This document shows positions 1 to 4,857 of a stretch of 5,398 nt of DNA, in pieces. Below the pieces are notes generated by a model that worked only from the letters and a program-made list of their open reading frames with translations, did not search any database and was not told where the DNA came from. Source of the DNA: Candidatus Neomicrothrix sp. UBA2110 (GTDB taxonomy: Bacteria; Actinomycetota; Acidimicrobiia; Acidimicrobiales; Poriferisodalaceae). Both the position numbers and the translations under genes were made by a program. The stretch covers positions 1 to 5,398 of the forward strand of contig DCYM01000255.1 in assembly GCA_002331465.1 (NCBI GenBank). The letters run 5' to 3'. Positions within the stretch are counted from its first letter, which is position 1, and every line of letters begins with the position of its first letter.

Positions 1-1061
1 GCCAGGAGTTGCCGGCCCATCGACACGAAGTCGGCGTCGCCGCTACGAAGGATGCGTTCAGCGTCCGAAGGACGGATTCGCCCAACCGCGAGAACGGGTA
101 CATCGACCGCTTCTTTCACACCTCTGGCCAGGCTCTCATATTGATTGAGCTGCCAAGGAATTGGTGCATCGGTGAACCCAACCCCGGTCCCTGCTGACGA
201 AGTCGCCGAGACGTGAACTGCGTTCGCGCCCGCATCGACGGCCGCTCGGGCGTGTTGGGCCGCATCCTGGACGGTAATCCCACCCTCAACGCCGTATTCG
301 TGGCCGTCCAGGCGCACGATGATTGCGAACTCCGGTCCACACCTGTGACGAACCGCAGCGATGACATCAGTGAGGAGTCGGGTCCGTCGCTCACCAGAGC
401 CCCCGTAGATATCGTCACGGCGGTTCCAAGCTGGAGACAGGAACGTAGAAAGGAGGTAACCGTGGGCCGCGTGGACTTCAACCCCGTCAAATCCGGCCTG
501 TTGGACTCGAGTGGCAGCGGCGGCGAAGTCTCGGACGATATCCGTGAGTTGTGCTGCTGTCGCTTCAGCGTAGGAGGGCATTTGCCCTCCGGTAAGGGTC
601 GCCATCTGCAGCAACTCTTCCATGGTTGTGTCCGCCATCATTCCCCTGGGATCTGAGGGGGGTGGCGGCAGTGACGGTATAAGTGCCGGTCGACCCTCAG
701 AGACGTCAACACTCGACGTTTTTCCGTGATGGCAAATCTGGACAATGATCTTCGCGCCGTGGGCGTGGACCGCGTCAGCGAGCCGCCGGAGGTCGGGGAT
801 TACTTTGTCATGCGAGAGTGCTGGTTGGTGTCGAGCAGTCGCACCATGCGGGTAGGAGACGGCTGAGGTTTCAACGATCAGAAGTCCCACACCTCCCTTA
901 GCGCGCGCCTCATAGTGGGCGATAGTTTCGTCGGTGATCAGACCCTCTTCCGTGCAGTTGTTCTGGTCCATCGCGGGCAGGACTATCCGGTTACGCACCT
1001 CAAGCGGACCAAGCCGTCCAGGAGAAAGCAGCTTCGGAAACAACGAGTTCACACCGTTCAT
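1..1061 (-). CDS. NADH:flavin oxidoreductase, Old Yellow Enzyme / 2,4-dienoyl-CoA reductase type (C-terminus beyond left edge)
   Basis: Reading the minus strand from ATG at 1061 gives an open frame of 353 codons running off the left edge. It is an FMN-binding TIM barrel of the OYE-like family, which uses NAD(P)H to reduce conjugated C=C bonds. Seen in order: an N-terminal LFPKLLSPGRLGPLEVRNRI block (7-26), GVGLLIVET (57-65), a QICHHGK segment (108-114; family usually Q-L-x-H-x-G-R), the substrate-pocket HAAHGYL (197-203), then LSPxxNRRDDxYGG (208-221), and the phosphate-binding end of the barrel, VGRIRPSDAE and GDADFVSMGR (326-350). The frame is cut about where long members continue into a 4Fe-4S/FAD part, so I cannot tell whether this is the short or the long, FadH/BaiCD-like form. 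Residues 127-168 form a proline-rich insert. No clear Shine-Dalgarno precedes the ATG. It is divergent from the SDR gene at 1245. Family is sure; substrate is unknown. Confidence 0.9.
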   Translation of the reverse strand, partial: MNGVNSLFPKLLSPGRLGPLEVRNRIVLPAMDQNNCTEEGLITDETIAHYEARAKGGVGLLIVETSAVSYPHGATARHQPALSHDKVIPDLRRLADAVHAHGAKIIVQICHHGKTSSVDVSEGRPALIPSLPPPPSDPRGMMADTTMEELLQMATLTGGQMPSYAEATAAQLTDIVRDFAAAATRVQQAGFDGVEVHAAHGYLLSTFLSPAWNRRDDIYGGSGERRTRLLTDVIAAVRHRCGPEFAIIVRLDGHEYGVEGGITVQDAAQHARAAVDAGANAVHVSATSSAGTGVGFTDAPIPWQLNQYESLARGVKEAVDVPVLAVGRIRPSDAERILRSGDADFVSMGRQLL

Positions 1062-1173
1062 CTTGCCGGATCGTCATCCCAATAACTCGACATTGCTGGT
1101 ATCGCGCTGAACGAAGCGGTATGACTCACGTGGTAGAGCTGGCCCGCATCACGAGCTGGTCCTGGCCCCTGCC

Positions 1174-1193
1174 AAGCAATCTGATCGTTGCTT
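1174..1193. promoter_or_regulatory. Inverted repeat, candidate operator for the divergent pair
   Basis: A perfect 6-base inverted repeat, AAGCAA (1174-1179) and TTGCTT (1188-1193), surrounds an 8-base spacer. It lies 17 bases upstream of the proposed SDR -35 box and upstream of the divergent oxidoreductase gene. Length and symmetry suit a dimeric repressor of the TetR or GntR type. It does not match the KstR motif (TnnAACnnGTTnnA) as I know it. No regulator gene is in the window, so the binding protein is unknown. Confidence 0.4.
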
Positions 1194-1209
1194 AACGGTA
1201 GCGGCGACG

Positions 1210-1244
1210 GTGACCGCGGTAAGGGAAAGGTCTAGTCTCGGACC
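1210..1244 (+). promoter_or_regulatory. Promoter of the SDR gene, leaderless type
   Basis: A -35-like GTGACC (1210-1215, four of six matches to TTGACA) is followed after exactly 17 bases by TAGTCT (1233-1238), which fits the actinobacterial TAnnnT -10 box. Six bases separate the last T of this box from the GTG start at 1245. This places the expected transcription start on the first base of the start codon, the geometry known for leaderless mRNAs in mycobacteria and relatives. The only purine-rich stretch upstream (1221-1230) ends 14 bases from GTG, too far for a good Shine-Dalgarno. The palindrome ACCGCGGT (1213-1220) overlaps the -35 box and could be a repressor half-site or chance. Confidence 0.55.
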
Positions 1245-2090
1245 GTGGAGACCCTCAAAGACAAGACAGCAGTCGTCACCGGAGCTGCCTCGGGGATAGG
1301 GCTTGCAATGGTTCGCCGTTTCGCGCGGGCAGGTGCGAAGCTAGTCCTATCTGACATAGACGACTCCAAGCTTGACCGGGCTTTGGAAGAGGTGATCGGG
1401 CTTGGAGCGACGGCGGTAGCTGTGACGACCGACGTCGCGGATGAAGCTCAAAATCACTCATTATTTGAAACTGCCATTGATGAGTTTGGGCGCGTCAATG
1501 TGGTGTGTCTTAACGCGGGCGTACAGGGATCGATCGGGCGATCATGGTCTCTATCCAAAGATGACTATGAATGGACTCTTGGCATTCTGCTCGGTGGGGT
1601 GATTCATGGTGTTCGGGCCTTCGTGCCTCACCTGATCGATCATGGTGACGGCCACGTAGTGATCACCGCCTCGGTCATGGGGCATGTTTCATCGCCATTC
1701 AACGCTCCCTACACCATCAGCAAACATGGCGCCGTGACTCTCGCTGAGACCCTCTTTCACGAACTAAAAACAGAGGGGTCCACTGTCGGTGTTACTTGTT
1801 TGTGTCCGGGATCCGTGAATACCAACATCGCGAACGCAATGGCCGCACGACCGCCGGGTTCGGTCGGTTCCGCTAAGGACGGCCTAGGTAACCACATCCT
1901 CGAAATATCCCAGCGCGCGTTGCTGGGTGGTTTGGATCCTGCGGTAGTAGGCGATCAGGTTCATGACGCAATACTCGGTGGTCATTTCTGGTTGTTTACC
2001 GACGAGAATTGGGATGCCCCGATAGCGGCGCGAGCTGCTGAAGTCGCGGGAAGACTTCAACCCCAGTTCCGGGCTCCGCCTCTGGGATAA
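1245..2090 (+). CDS. Short-chain dehydrogenase/reductase (classical SDR family)
   Basis: A 281-residue cytoplasmic NAD(P)-dependent oxidoreductase with a Rossmann fold. The nucleotide-binding TGAASGIG is at 12-19. D37 ends beta-strand 2, which favours NAD(H) over NADP(H). D63-V64 and the NAG motif (90-92; the first Asn of the usual NNAG is Leu) follow. The catalytic S143, Y156 and K160 are present in a normal YxxxK setting. The catalytic-tetrad Asn of helix 4, usually in a V-N-L-x-G stretch before VIHG, is replaced: this protein reads I114-L115-L116-G117-G118. Start GTG at 1245 places the glycine motif at the usual distance from the N-terminus and agrees with the leaderless promoter. Length is typical or slightly long for the family. 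It probably oxidises a secondary alcohol or reduces a ketone; substrate unknown. It converges on the DoxX gene with a 28-base gap and no visible terminator. Confidence 0.93.
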   Translation: METLKDKTAVVTGAASGIGLAMVRRFARAGAKLVLSDIDDSKLDRALEEVIGLGATAVAVTTDVADEAQNHSLFETAIDEFGRVNVVCLNAGVQGSIGRSWSLSKDDYEWTLGILLGGVIHGVRAFVPHLIDHGDGHVVITASVMGHVSSPFNAPYTISKHGAVTLAETLFHELKTEGSTVGVTCLCPGSVNTNIANAMAARPPGSVGSAKDGLGNHILEISQRALLGGLDPAVVGDQVHDAILGGHFWLFTDENWDAPIAARAAEVAGRLQPQFRAPPLG

Positions 2091-2118
2091 TCAGATTCAA
2101 GATCCGCAATTCGAGGAT

Positions 2119-2493
2119 TCACAAGATGGAGCCGAGCCAAAGCAGCACAATGATCAACACCACTTGGATGATCAGGCGGATGATGTGTGCGGTCGTGCTC
2201 AAGATGCTTCCGTTGAAGGGCACGTCATTCAAGTACATGTTCAGATTGGCTAACGACATCAACACCACGAGAACAACGAGGCATCGAGCGGAGACGGTTC
2301 TAGTGGCTGGGATCATTATCCCGAGCCCCAAGACAATTTCTAAGACTCCGCTGGAGTAGGTCCAAAACGCCGGTGTCCCGAGATAGCTAGGAACGATCTC
2401 ATTAAAAGCCTTGGGGTTTATGAAGTGCTGTATGCCGATCCAGAAAAAGGCTAGGCCAAGTAGGGCCCCAGTGATGTTTTGGGCAACATTCAT
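2119..2493 (-). CDS. DoxX-like integral membrane protein
   Basis: A 124-residue protein with four predicted membrane helices at about 7-24, 44-62, 68-88 and 104-123. Family marks are GIQHFINP (20-27) at the end of helix 1, the IVPSYL loop (33-38), SGVLEIVLG (48-56) in helix 2, and R106-L107 with Q110 in helix 4. Length is normal for DoxX-like proteins. Members sit in the cytoplasmic membrane and some are tied to oxidative or thiol stress, but their biochemistry is largely unsettled, and this one lacks context for a firmer role. ATG at 2493 gives an N-terminus that begins just before helix 1; only a weak GAG lies upstream. A possible 32-residue membrane peptide is encoded 43 bases upstream on the same strand. 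It is divergent from the DUF1330 gene and convergent with the SDR. Confidence 0.88.
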   Translation of the reverse strand: MNVAQNITGALLGLAFFWIGIQHFINPKAFNEIVPSYLGTPAFWTYSSGVLEIVLGLGIMIPATRTVSARCLVVLVVLMSLANLNMYLNDVPFNGSILSTTAHIIRLIIQVVLIIVLLWLGSIL

Positions 2494-2536
2494 AAAGCGA
2501 TCTCAATGTACCGCCACTCCATGGGATAGGTCACCT

Positions 2537-2635
2537 TCAAAAAATGGAAAGGACAGCCACAATCAGGAATTCGGTAAGAACTACGACCTCCAAGATGGCG
2601 GCAGTGGGCGCAACAACCTTGGTGGCCTTTGCCAT
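2537..2635 (-). CDS. Possible 32-residue single-pass membrane peptide
   Basis: Reading from ATG at 2635 to TGA at 2537 gives 32 residues: a short basic N-terminus (MAKATK) and then a nearly unbroken hydrophobic stretch (7-32) that could span the membrane once. Two acidic residues, E16 and E22, lie inside the stretch. The only in-frame codons upstream before a TGA are not starts, so the start is unambiguous if the gene is real. No Shine-Dalgarno or leaderless -10 box is visible, which counts against it. It lies 43 bases upstream of the DoxX-like gene on the same strand and could be its co-transcribed partner. I recognise no family. A chance hydrophobic frame is a real alternative. Confidence 0.28.
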   Translation of the reverse strand: MAKATKVVAPTAAILEVVVLTEFLIVAVLSIF

Positions 2636-2691
2636 ATGTCGTTGGTTCGCGTCTCAGCCACCTGGTAGGCCTTTGGTCTCAGTTGCTAACT

Positions 2692-2699
2692 AAGGAGAG
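2692..2699 (+). promoter_or_regulatory. Strong ribosome binding site for DUF1330 gene
   Basis: AAGGAGAG ends six bases before GTG at 2706. This is the strongest Shine-Dalgarno in the window; it fixes the GTG as the start and suggests efficient translation, unlike the SDR, MFS and oxidoreductase genes, which lack one. Confidence 0.85.
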
Positions 2700-2705
2700 T
2701 GGAAC

Positions 2706-2993
2706 GTGACGAAGGCGTACGTAATAGCACTACTGAAAATTAATGATCCCAAAGCGATGGGTCCGTACCTGGAATCTGTGGAGAAAACAGTCACCGACCA
2801 CGGAGGTAGTTATCTTGTTCGAGGAGGCACACAGCACTACACAGAAGACGACCCAAACCCCGTGGCAGTAGTGCTTGAGTTCCCCGACAGTGACTCAGCG
2901 ATCGCCTGGAAAAGCTCAGTTGCATACCAGGACATCCTGCCTTTCCGTCTAGATAATTCCGAAGGGCCTCTAGTCATTTGCGATGGTGTTTAG
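2706..2993 (+). CDS. DUF1330 domain protein
   Basis: A 95-residue cytoplasmic protein with the small ferredoxin-like alpha/beta (dimeric barrel) fold of DUF1330. Seen: the first strand AYVIALLKINDP (4-15), a helix with P20-Y21 (family: Y-x-x-x-V), the turn HGGSYLVRGG (32-41), the strand VAVVLEFPDSDSAIAW (53-68), and a closing FRLDNSEGPLVICDG (80-94). This single domain makes up the whole protein, which is normal. The family is uncharacterised in general; related dimeric-barrel proteins include small oxygenases, isomerases and degradation accessory proteins, but no catalytic residue can be assigned here. It is a one-gene unit with its own ribosome site and a hairpin terminator just downstream. 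Its nearest neighbours are divergent (DoxX-like) and convergent (MFS). Confidence 0.9.
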   Translation: MTKAYVIALLKINDPKAMGPYLESVEKTVTDHGGSYLVRGGTQHYTEDDPNPVAVVLEFPDSDSAIAWKSSVAYQDILPFRLDNSEGPLVICDGV

Positions 2994-3014
2994 CCGTTTT
3001 ACTGATGTGTCGTA

Positions 3015-3047
3015 GACAGGGGGCCGCATAGAGGACGGCCTTTTGTC
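3015..3047 (+). terminator. Hairpin terminator after DUF1330 gene
   Basis: Bases 3015-3026 pair with 3036-3047 around a 9-base loop. The 12-pair stem has nine Watson-Crick pairs and three G-U wobbles, with GGCCG/CGGCC at the top. The T run (3041-3044) lies partly within the lower stem rather than after it, so pairing there competes with a short U tract. Read from the minus strand, the three wobbles become A-C mismatches and no U run follows, so the signal serves the plus-strand gene rather than the convergent MFS gene. Confidence 0.7.
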
Positions 3048-3066
3048 ATCTCATAACGTCAGCGGG

Positions 3067-4536
3067 TTAGTCGCTATCGGCAGAGTTGGTTTTGCCGATC
3101 AAATAGACGGCCAACGCTGCAACGGGCCCCGTTGCAGCCGTAATGAACCAGGCTTTGTGGAAGGAGTCGAGATCTGTGCCTTGGCCGACGACGGTAATAA
3201 GTGCGGCGATACCGATTGTTGCGCCAACTTGTCGACCCACCTGGTTGAGCGAACCGCCAACCGCAAATTCAGATGGAGGGACCTCGCTCACGGCAGCTGC
3301 ACTCACAATGGGGAACGTTGTCGCCACTCCGATCGCGACCAAGATCGACGCCGGTAACCAAAGACCCCAGTAGTTCGGGGTGTCAGTAACAAAAAGGGCG
3401 TATAGCAGCACACCTGTTCCCCACGAGAAAGAGCCTGGTACAGCGATACGTCGCACCCCATACCTTGTTCCGAGTTTTCCGATTAACGGGGCCATGCACG
3501 CCACGAAGAGCGGAAGCGGGGCGGTAGCGAGGCCGGCTGTGCGGATCGAGTAACCCCACCCTTGGGTGAGCCACAAAACATTGACAAGTAACGATGCTGA
3601 AAGCCCCGCCGACTGGACAGCGGTCGCGACGTTGGCCATTGAGAGAGACCGAATCCGGAAGAGGTGTGTGGGTAGAGCGGGCGCTCTATGAAAACGGCCT
3701 TTGAATAGTGTGGCTGCCAAAAGGAGCAAAGAAAGGGAAGCTGCGATCAGCACACCTGATGATGACCAACCCCATGGTCCGACCTGGATGATGGAAAACG
3801 CCAGTAACGCCATCGAGGCGGCAAGCAACATGGCCCCGACAACGTCGGGGAATGGTGCGTTTGCGTCAGGGGTTGTCCGAGGAAGTGTTTTCCTGCCAGT
3901 CAGGTAGCTCAGCAGGCAGAAGGGAGGTAAGACAAGAAATGCCCAGCGCCACCCATACGCGTCGACGATTAGAGCCCCAACTGCGGGACCAGTGGCTACG
4001 CCTAGAGCTGTTAACGAACCCCATTTTGCGACGGTGGCCATCCGCGCTGAATCAGGGGTTCCCGCGAGCAAGAGCCCCAGTGATGCAGGGGTGAGGAGAG
4101 CCCCGCCGACGCCTTGAGCCACGCGTGCTAGGACAACGACTGGGAAGGTCGGCGCCGCCCCAACTAGAAGTGACGCCAGAGCGAACACCACAAGGCCGAT
4201 CATGAAAACGCGCCGTCGTCCGAACCGGTCAGCCAGTCGCCCTGCTGGAATCAGCAAGGCTGCGAAGGAAATCGTATAGGCGTTGAGAACCCATGTGAGA
4301 GAGCCTCGACTTGTCTCGGTGAATGTGCGCTCAAGATCAGGGAACGCCACATTCATCGTCGACACGTTGGCGGTGACGAGGAAGGCACCCAGTGCCGTGG
4401 ACAAGAAAATGAGGCGTGTCCGCCTGAGGTCGCTCTTTTCGCTGAAAGAAGTTTCAGCCTTAGCAGAACTGAGCGACGCGACAGTAAATACTTGGGGGAG
4501 GGTGCTGCGTTGGAAGCCCGTTCGGGTAGTGGTCAC
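3067..4536 (-). CDS. MFS drug/proton antiporter, DHA2 (14-helix, EmrB/QacA-like) family
   Basis: A membrane exporter that probably uses the proton gradient to expel drugs or metabolites. Taken from GTG at 4536 it has 489 residues, the usual length of the family. Seen: helix 1 about 42-61; motif A GRLADRFGRRR (99-109) after the W82-V-L-N-A-Y87 helix; motif B around R138 (ARVAQGVGGALLTPAS); the antiporter motif C, G179-x3-G183-P184-x2-G187; and WRW (196-198). A long run of further hydrophobic segments follows. In helix 1 the usual L-D-x-T-I-V-N-V-A pattern reads A-N57-V-S-T-M-N62-V-A, so the acidic residue is Asn. The frame stays open back to 4884, but the upstream part is polar, unlike any transporter, and would overlap the divergent gene, so GTG 4536 is preferred. 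No Shine-Dalgarno precedes it; a short upstream ORF overlaps it as GTGA. The substrate is unknown. Confidence 0.92.
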   Translation of the reverse strand: MTTTRTGFQRSTLPQVFTVASLSSAKAETSFSEKSDLRRTRLIFLSTALGAFLVTANVSTMNVAFPDLERTFTETSRGSLTWVLNAYTISFAALLIPAGRLADRFGRRRVFMIGLVVFALASLLVGAAPTFPVVVLARVAQGVGGALLTPASLGLLLAGTPDSARMATVAKWGSLTALGVATGPAVGALIVDAYGWRWAFLVLPPFCLLSYLTGRKTLPRTTPDANAPFPDVVGAMLLAASMALLAFSIIQVGPWGWSSSGVLIAASLSLLLLAATLFKGRFHRAPALPTHLFRIRSLSMANVATAVQSAGLSASLLVNVLWLTQGWGYSIRTAGLATAPLPLFVACMAPLIGKLGTRYGVRRIAVPGSFSWGTGVLLYALFVTDTPNYWGLWLPASILVAIGVATTFPIVSAAAVSEVPPSEFAVGGSLNQVGRQVGATIGIAALITVVGQGTDLDSFHKAWFITAATGPVAALAVYLIGKTNSADSD

Positions 4537-4621
4537 TCCGGGCCGGACTCGATAAAGGCGAGTGCTTGGTTCACCATTCCACCTGGAAGAGCCCGACGCA
4601 GATATGCATCCCCGCACGGTA
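4533..4621 (-). other. Possible leader-ORF chain upstream of MFS gene
   Basis: On the minus strand, TACCGT (4621-4616) is followed by six bases and then ATG at 4609, a leaderless layout. That ATG opens a 12-codon ORF ending with TGA at 4571. Its end overlaps an ATG at 4577 that opens a 14-codon ORF ending at 4533, whose TGA overlaps the MFS start as GTGA. The arrangement could couple MFS translation to upstream peptides, which would explain the missing ribosome site. Such short overlaps arise easily by chance, so this is a weak call. Confidence 0.2.
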
Positions 4622-4776
4622 GTGGTCGTGGGCCTGGAGTGTTTTGGAACTGATTGAGAACAGGGCTGCTTGGGTCTAAGTGGAGTGCGGAGATAGCAGT
4701 CTCCGACTTTGTGAAACGGAAGTACCGTAGGGCTAGGCGCAAAGATGTGAAGAAAGCAACAAAATTGTGATGGTAG
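4537..4776. promoter_or_regulatory. Divergent control region between MFS and hemolysin III unit
   Basis: This 240-base spacer must carry promoters for the MFS gene (minus) and the small ORF/hemolysin III unit (plus). It contains the perfect inverted repeat at 4688-4705 and a second, looser one, ACGG-N5-CCGT, at 4716-4728. TACCGT at 4723-4728 could be a plus-strand -10 box; the first repeat would then cover the -35 position. The minus-strand TACCGT at 4616-4621 is the best MFS -10 candidate. Open frames here lack homology-like features. Confidence 0.5.
4688..4705. promoter_or_regulatory. Perfect inverted repeat, candidate repressor operator
   Basis: CGGAGA (4688-4693) and TCTCCG (4700-4705) form a perfect 6-base inverted repeat with a 6-base spacer. 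An 18-base palindrome between an exporter gene and a divergent unit is typical of a TetR- or MarR-type operator that controls efflux. The regulator would normally be adjacent, yet none is in the window, so the assignment rests on symmetry and position only. Confidence 0.4.
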
Positions 4777-4857
4777 ATGAGTAAACGAACCTGGCGCATT
4801 ATCTTCGTGGTTATTCTCGTCGCCTACGTTTGGGCGGCAGCTCGAGCGATCTTGTGA
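4777..4857 (+). CDS. Possible 26-residue membrane peptide coupled to hemolysin III gene
   Basis: ATG at 4777 to TGA at 4855-4857 encodes 26 residues: a basic start (MSKRTWR), one hydrophobic segment (8-22, with Y17 and W19), and a basic end R23-A-I-L. The layout is that of a single-pass small membrane protein with both flanks positive. Its stop overlaps the GTG start of the next gene as GTGA, the usual sign of translational coupling, and the downstream gene has no good ribosome site of its own. The peptide itself has only a weak GATGGTAG ahead of it. I recognise no named family. It could be a partner or a leader for the hemolysin III protein; a chance frame cannot be excluded. Confidence 0.45.
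   Translation: MSKRTWRIIFVVILVAYVWAAARAIL

Larger units (their letters stand above)
1062..1244. promoter_or_regulatory. Divergent intergenic control region between flavin oxidoreductase and SDR genes
   Basis: This 183-base spacer separates two genes transcribed away from each other, so it must hold both promoters. It contains a 20-base inverted repeat, a short palindrome over the likely SDR -35 box, and a leaderless-type SDR promoter, each listed separately. Two 7-base direct repeats are also present: GAGCTGG at 1136 and 1153, and CTGGCCC at 1139 and 1162. I found no convincing -10 box or Shine-Dalgarno close to the oxidoreductase start on the minus strand. No open frame here looks coding. 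Confidence 0.6.
2494..2705. promoter_or_regulatory. Divergent spacer between DoxX-like and DUF1330 genes
   Basis: This 212-base spacer should hold promoters for both flanking genes. I see no confident -10 box for either. The best plus-strand match, TTGGTT (2643) with TAGGCC (2666) at 17 bases, is poor. A near direct repeat GGTGGCCTTTG (2621) and GGTAGGCCTTTG (2664) and a distant inverted pair GGTGGC/GCCACC (2621 and 2657) lie before the DUF1330 gene; their meaning is unclear. The minus strand carries a possible small membrane ORF, listed separately. Confidence 0.4.

Noticed and set aside
116..656. ORFs of 124 codons (minus) and 147 codons (plus) inside the left gene
   Set aside because: Both are other frames of the flavin oxidoreductase, which has clear family motifs throughout; their translations look non-protein-like.
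1136..1168. Short direct repeats GAGCTGG and CTGGCCC in the left control region
   Set aside because: Seven-base repeats in GC-rich DNA are common by chance and are not placed relative to a promoter in a meaningful way.
1195..1200. Minus-strand TACCGT as the oxidoreductase -10 box
   Set aside because: It fits TAnnnT but lies about 135 bases from the start with no supporting -35 box. The same hexamer occurring near other genes may be chance.
2091..2118. Terminator between the convergent SDR and DoxX-like genes
   Set aside because: The 28 bases form no stable stem with a T run on either strand.
2490..2522. 10-codon minus-strand ORF whose TGA overlaps the DoxX-like ATG (ATGA)
   Set aside because: It is too short and has no recognisable features, and the frame upstream is rich in Cys and His and not protein-like. 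The overlap is probably chance.
2411..2668. 85-codon plus-strand ORF across the DoxX-like start and spacer
   Set aside because: Its first part is antisense to the DoxX-like gene, there is no ribosome site, and no family is recognised.
4533..4799. 88-codon minus-strand ORF in the MFS/hemolysin III spacer
   Set aside because: It has no recognisable domain and crosses the palindrome and likely promoters. Only its last 14 codons are kept, as part of the weak leader-ORF entry.
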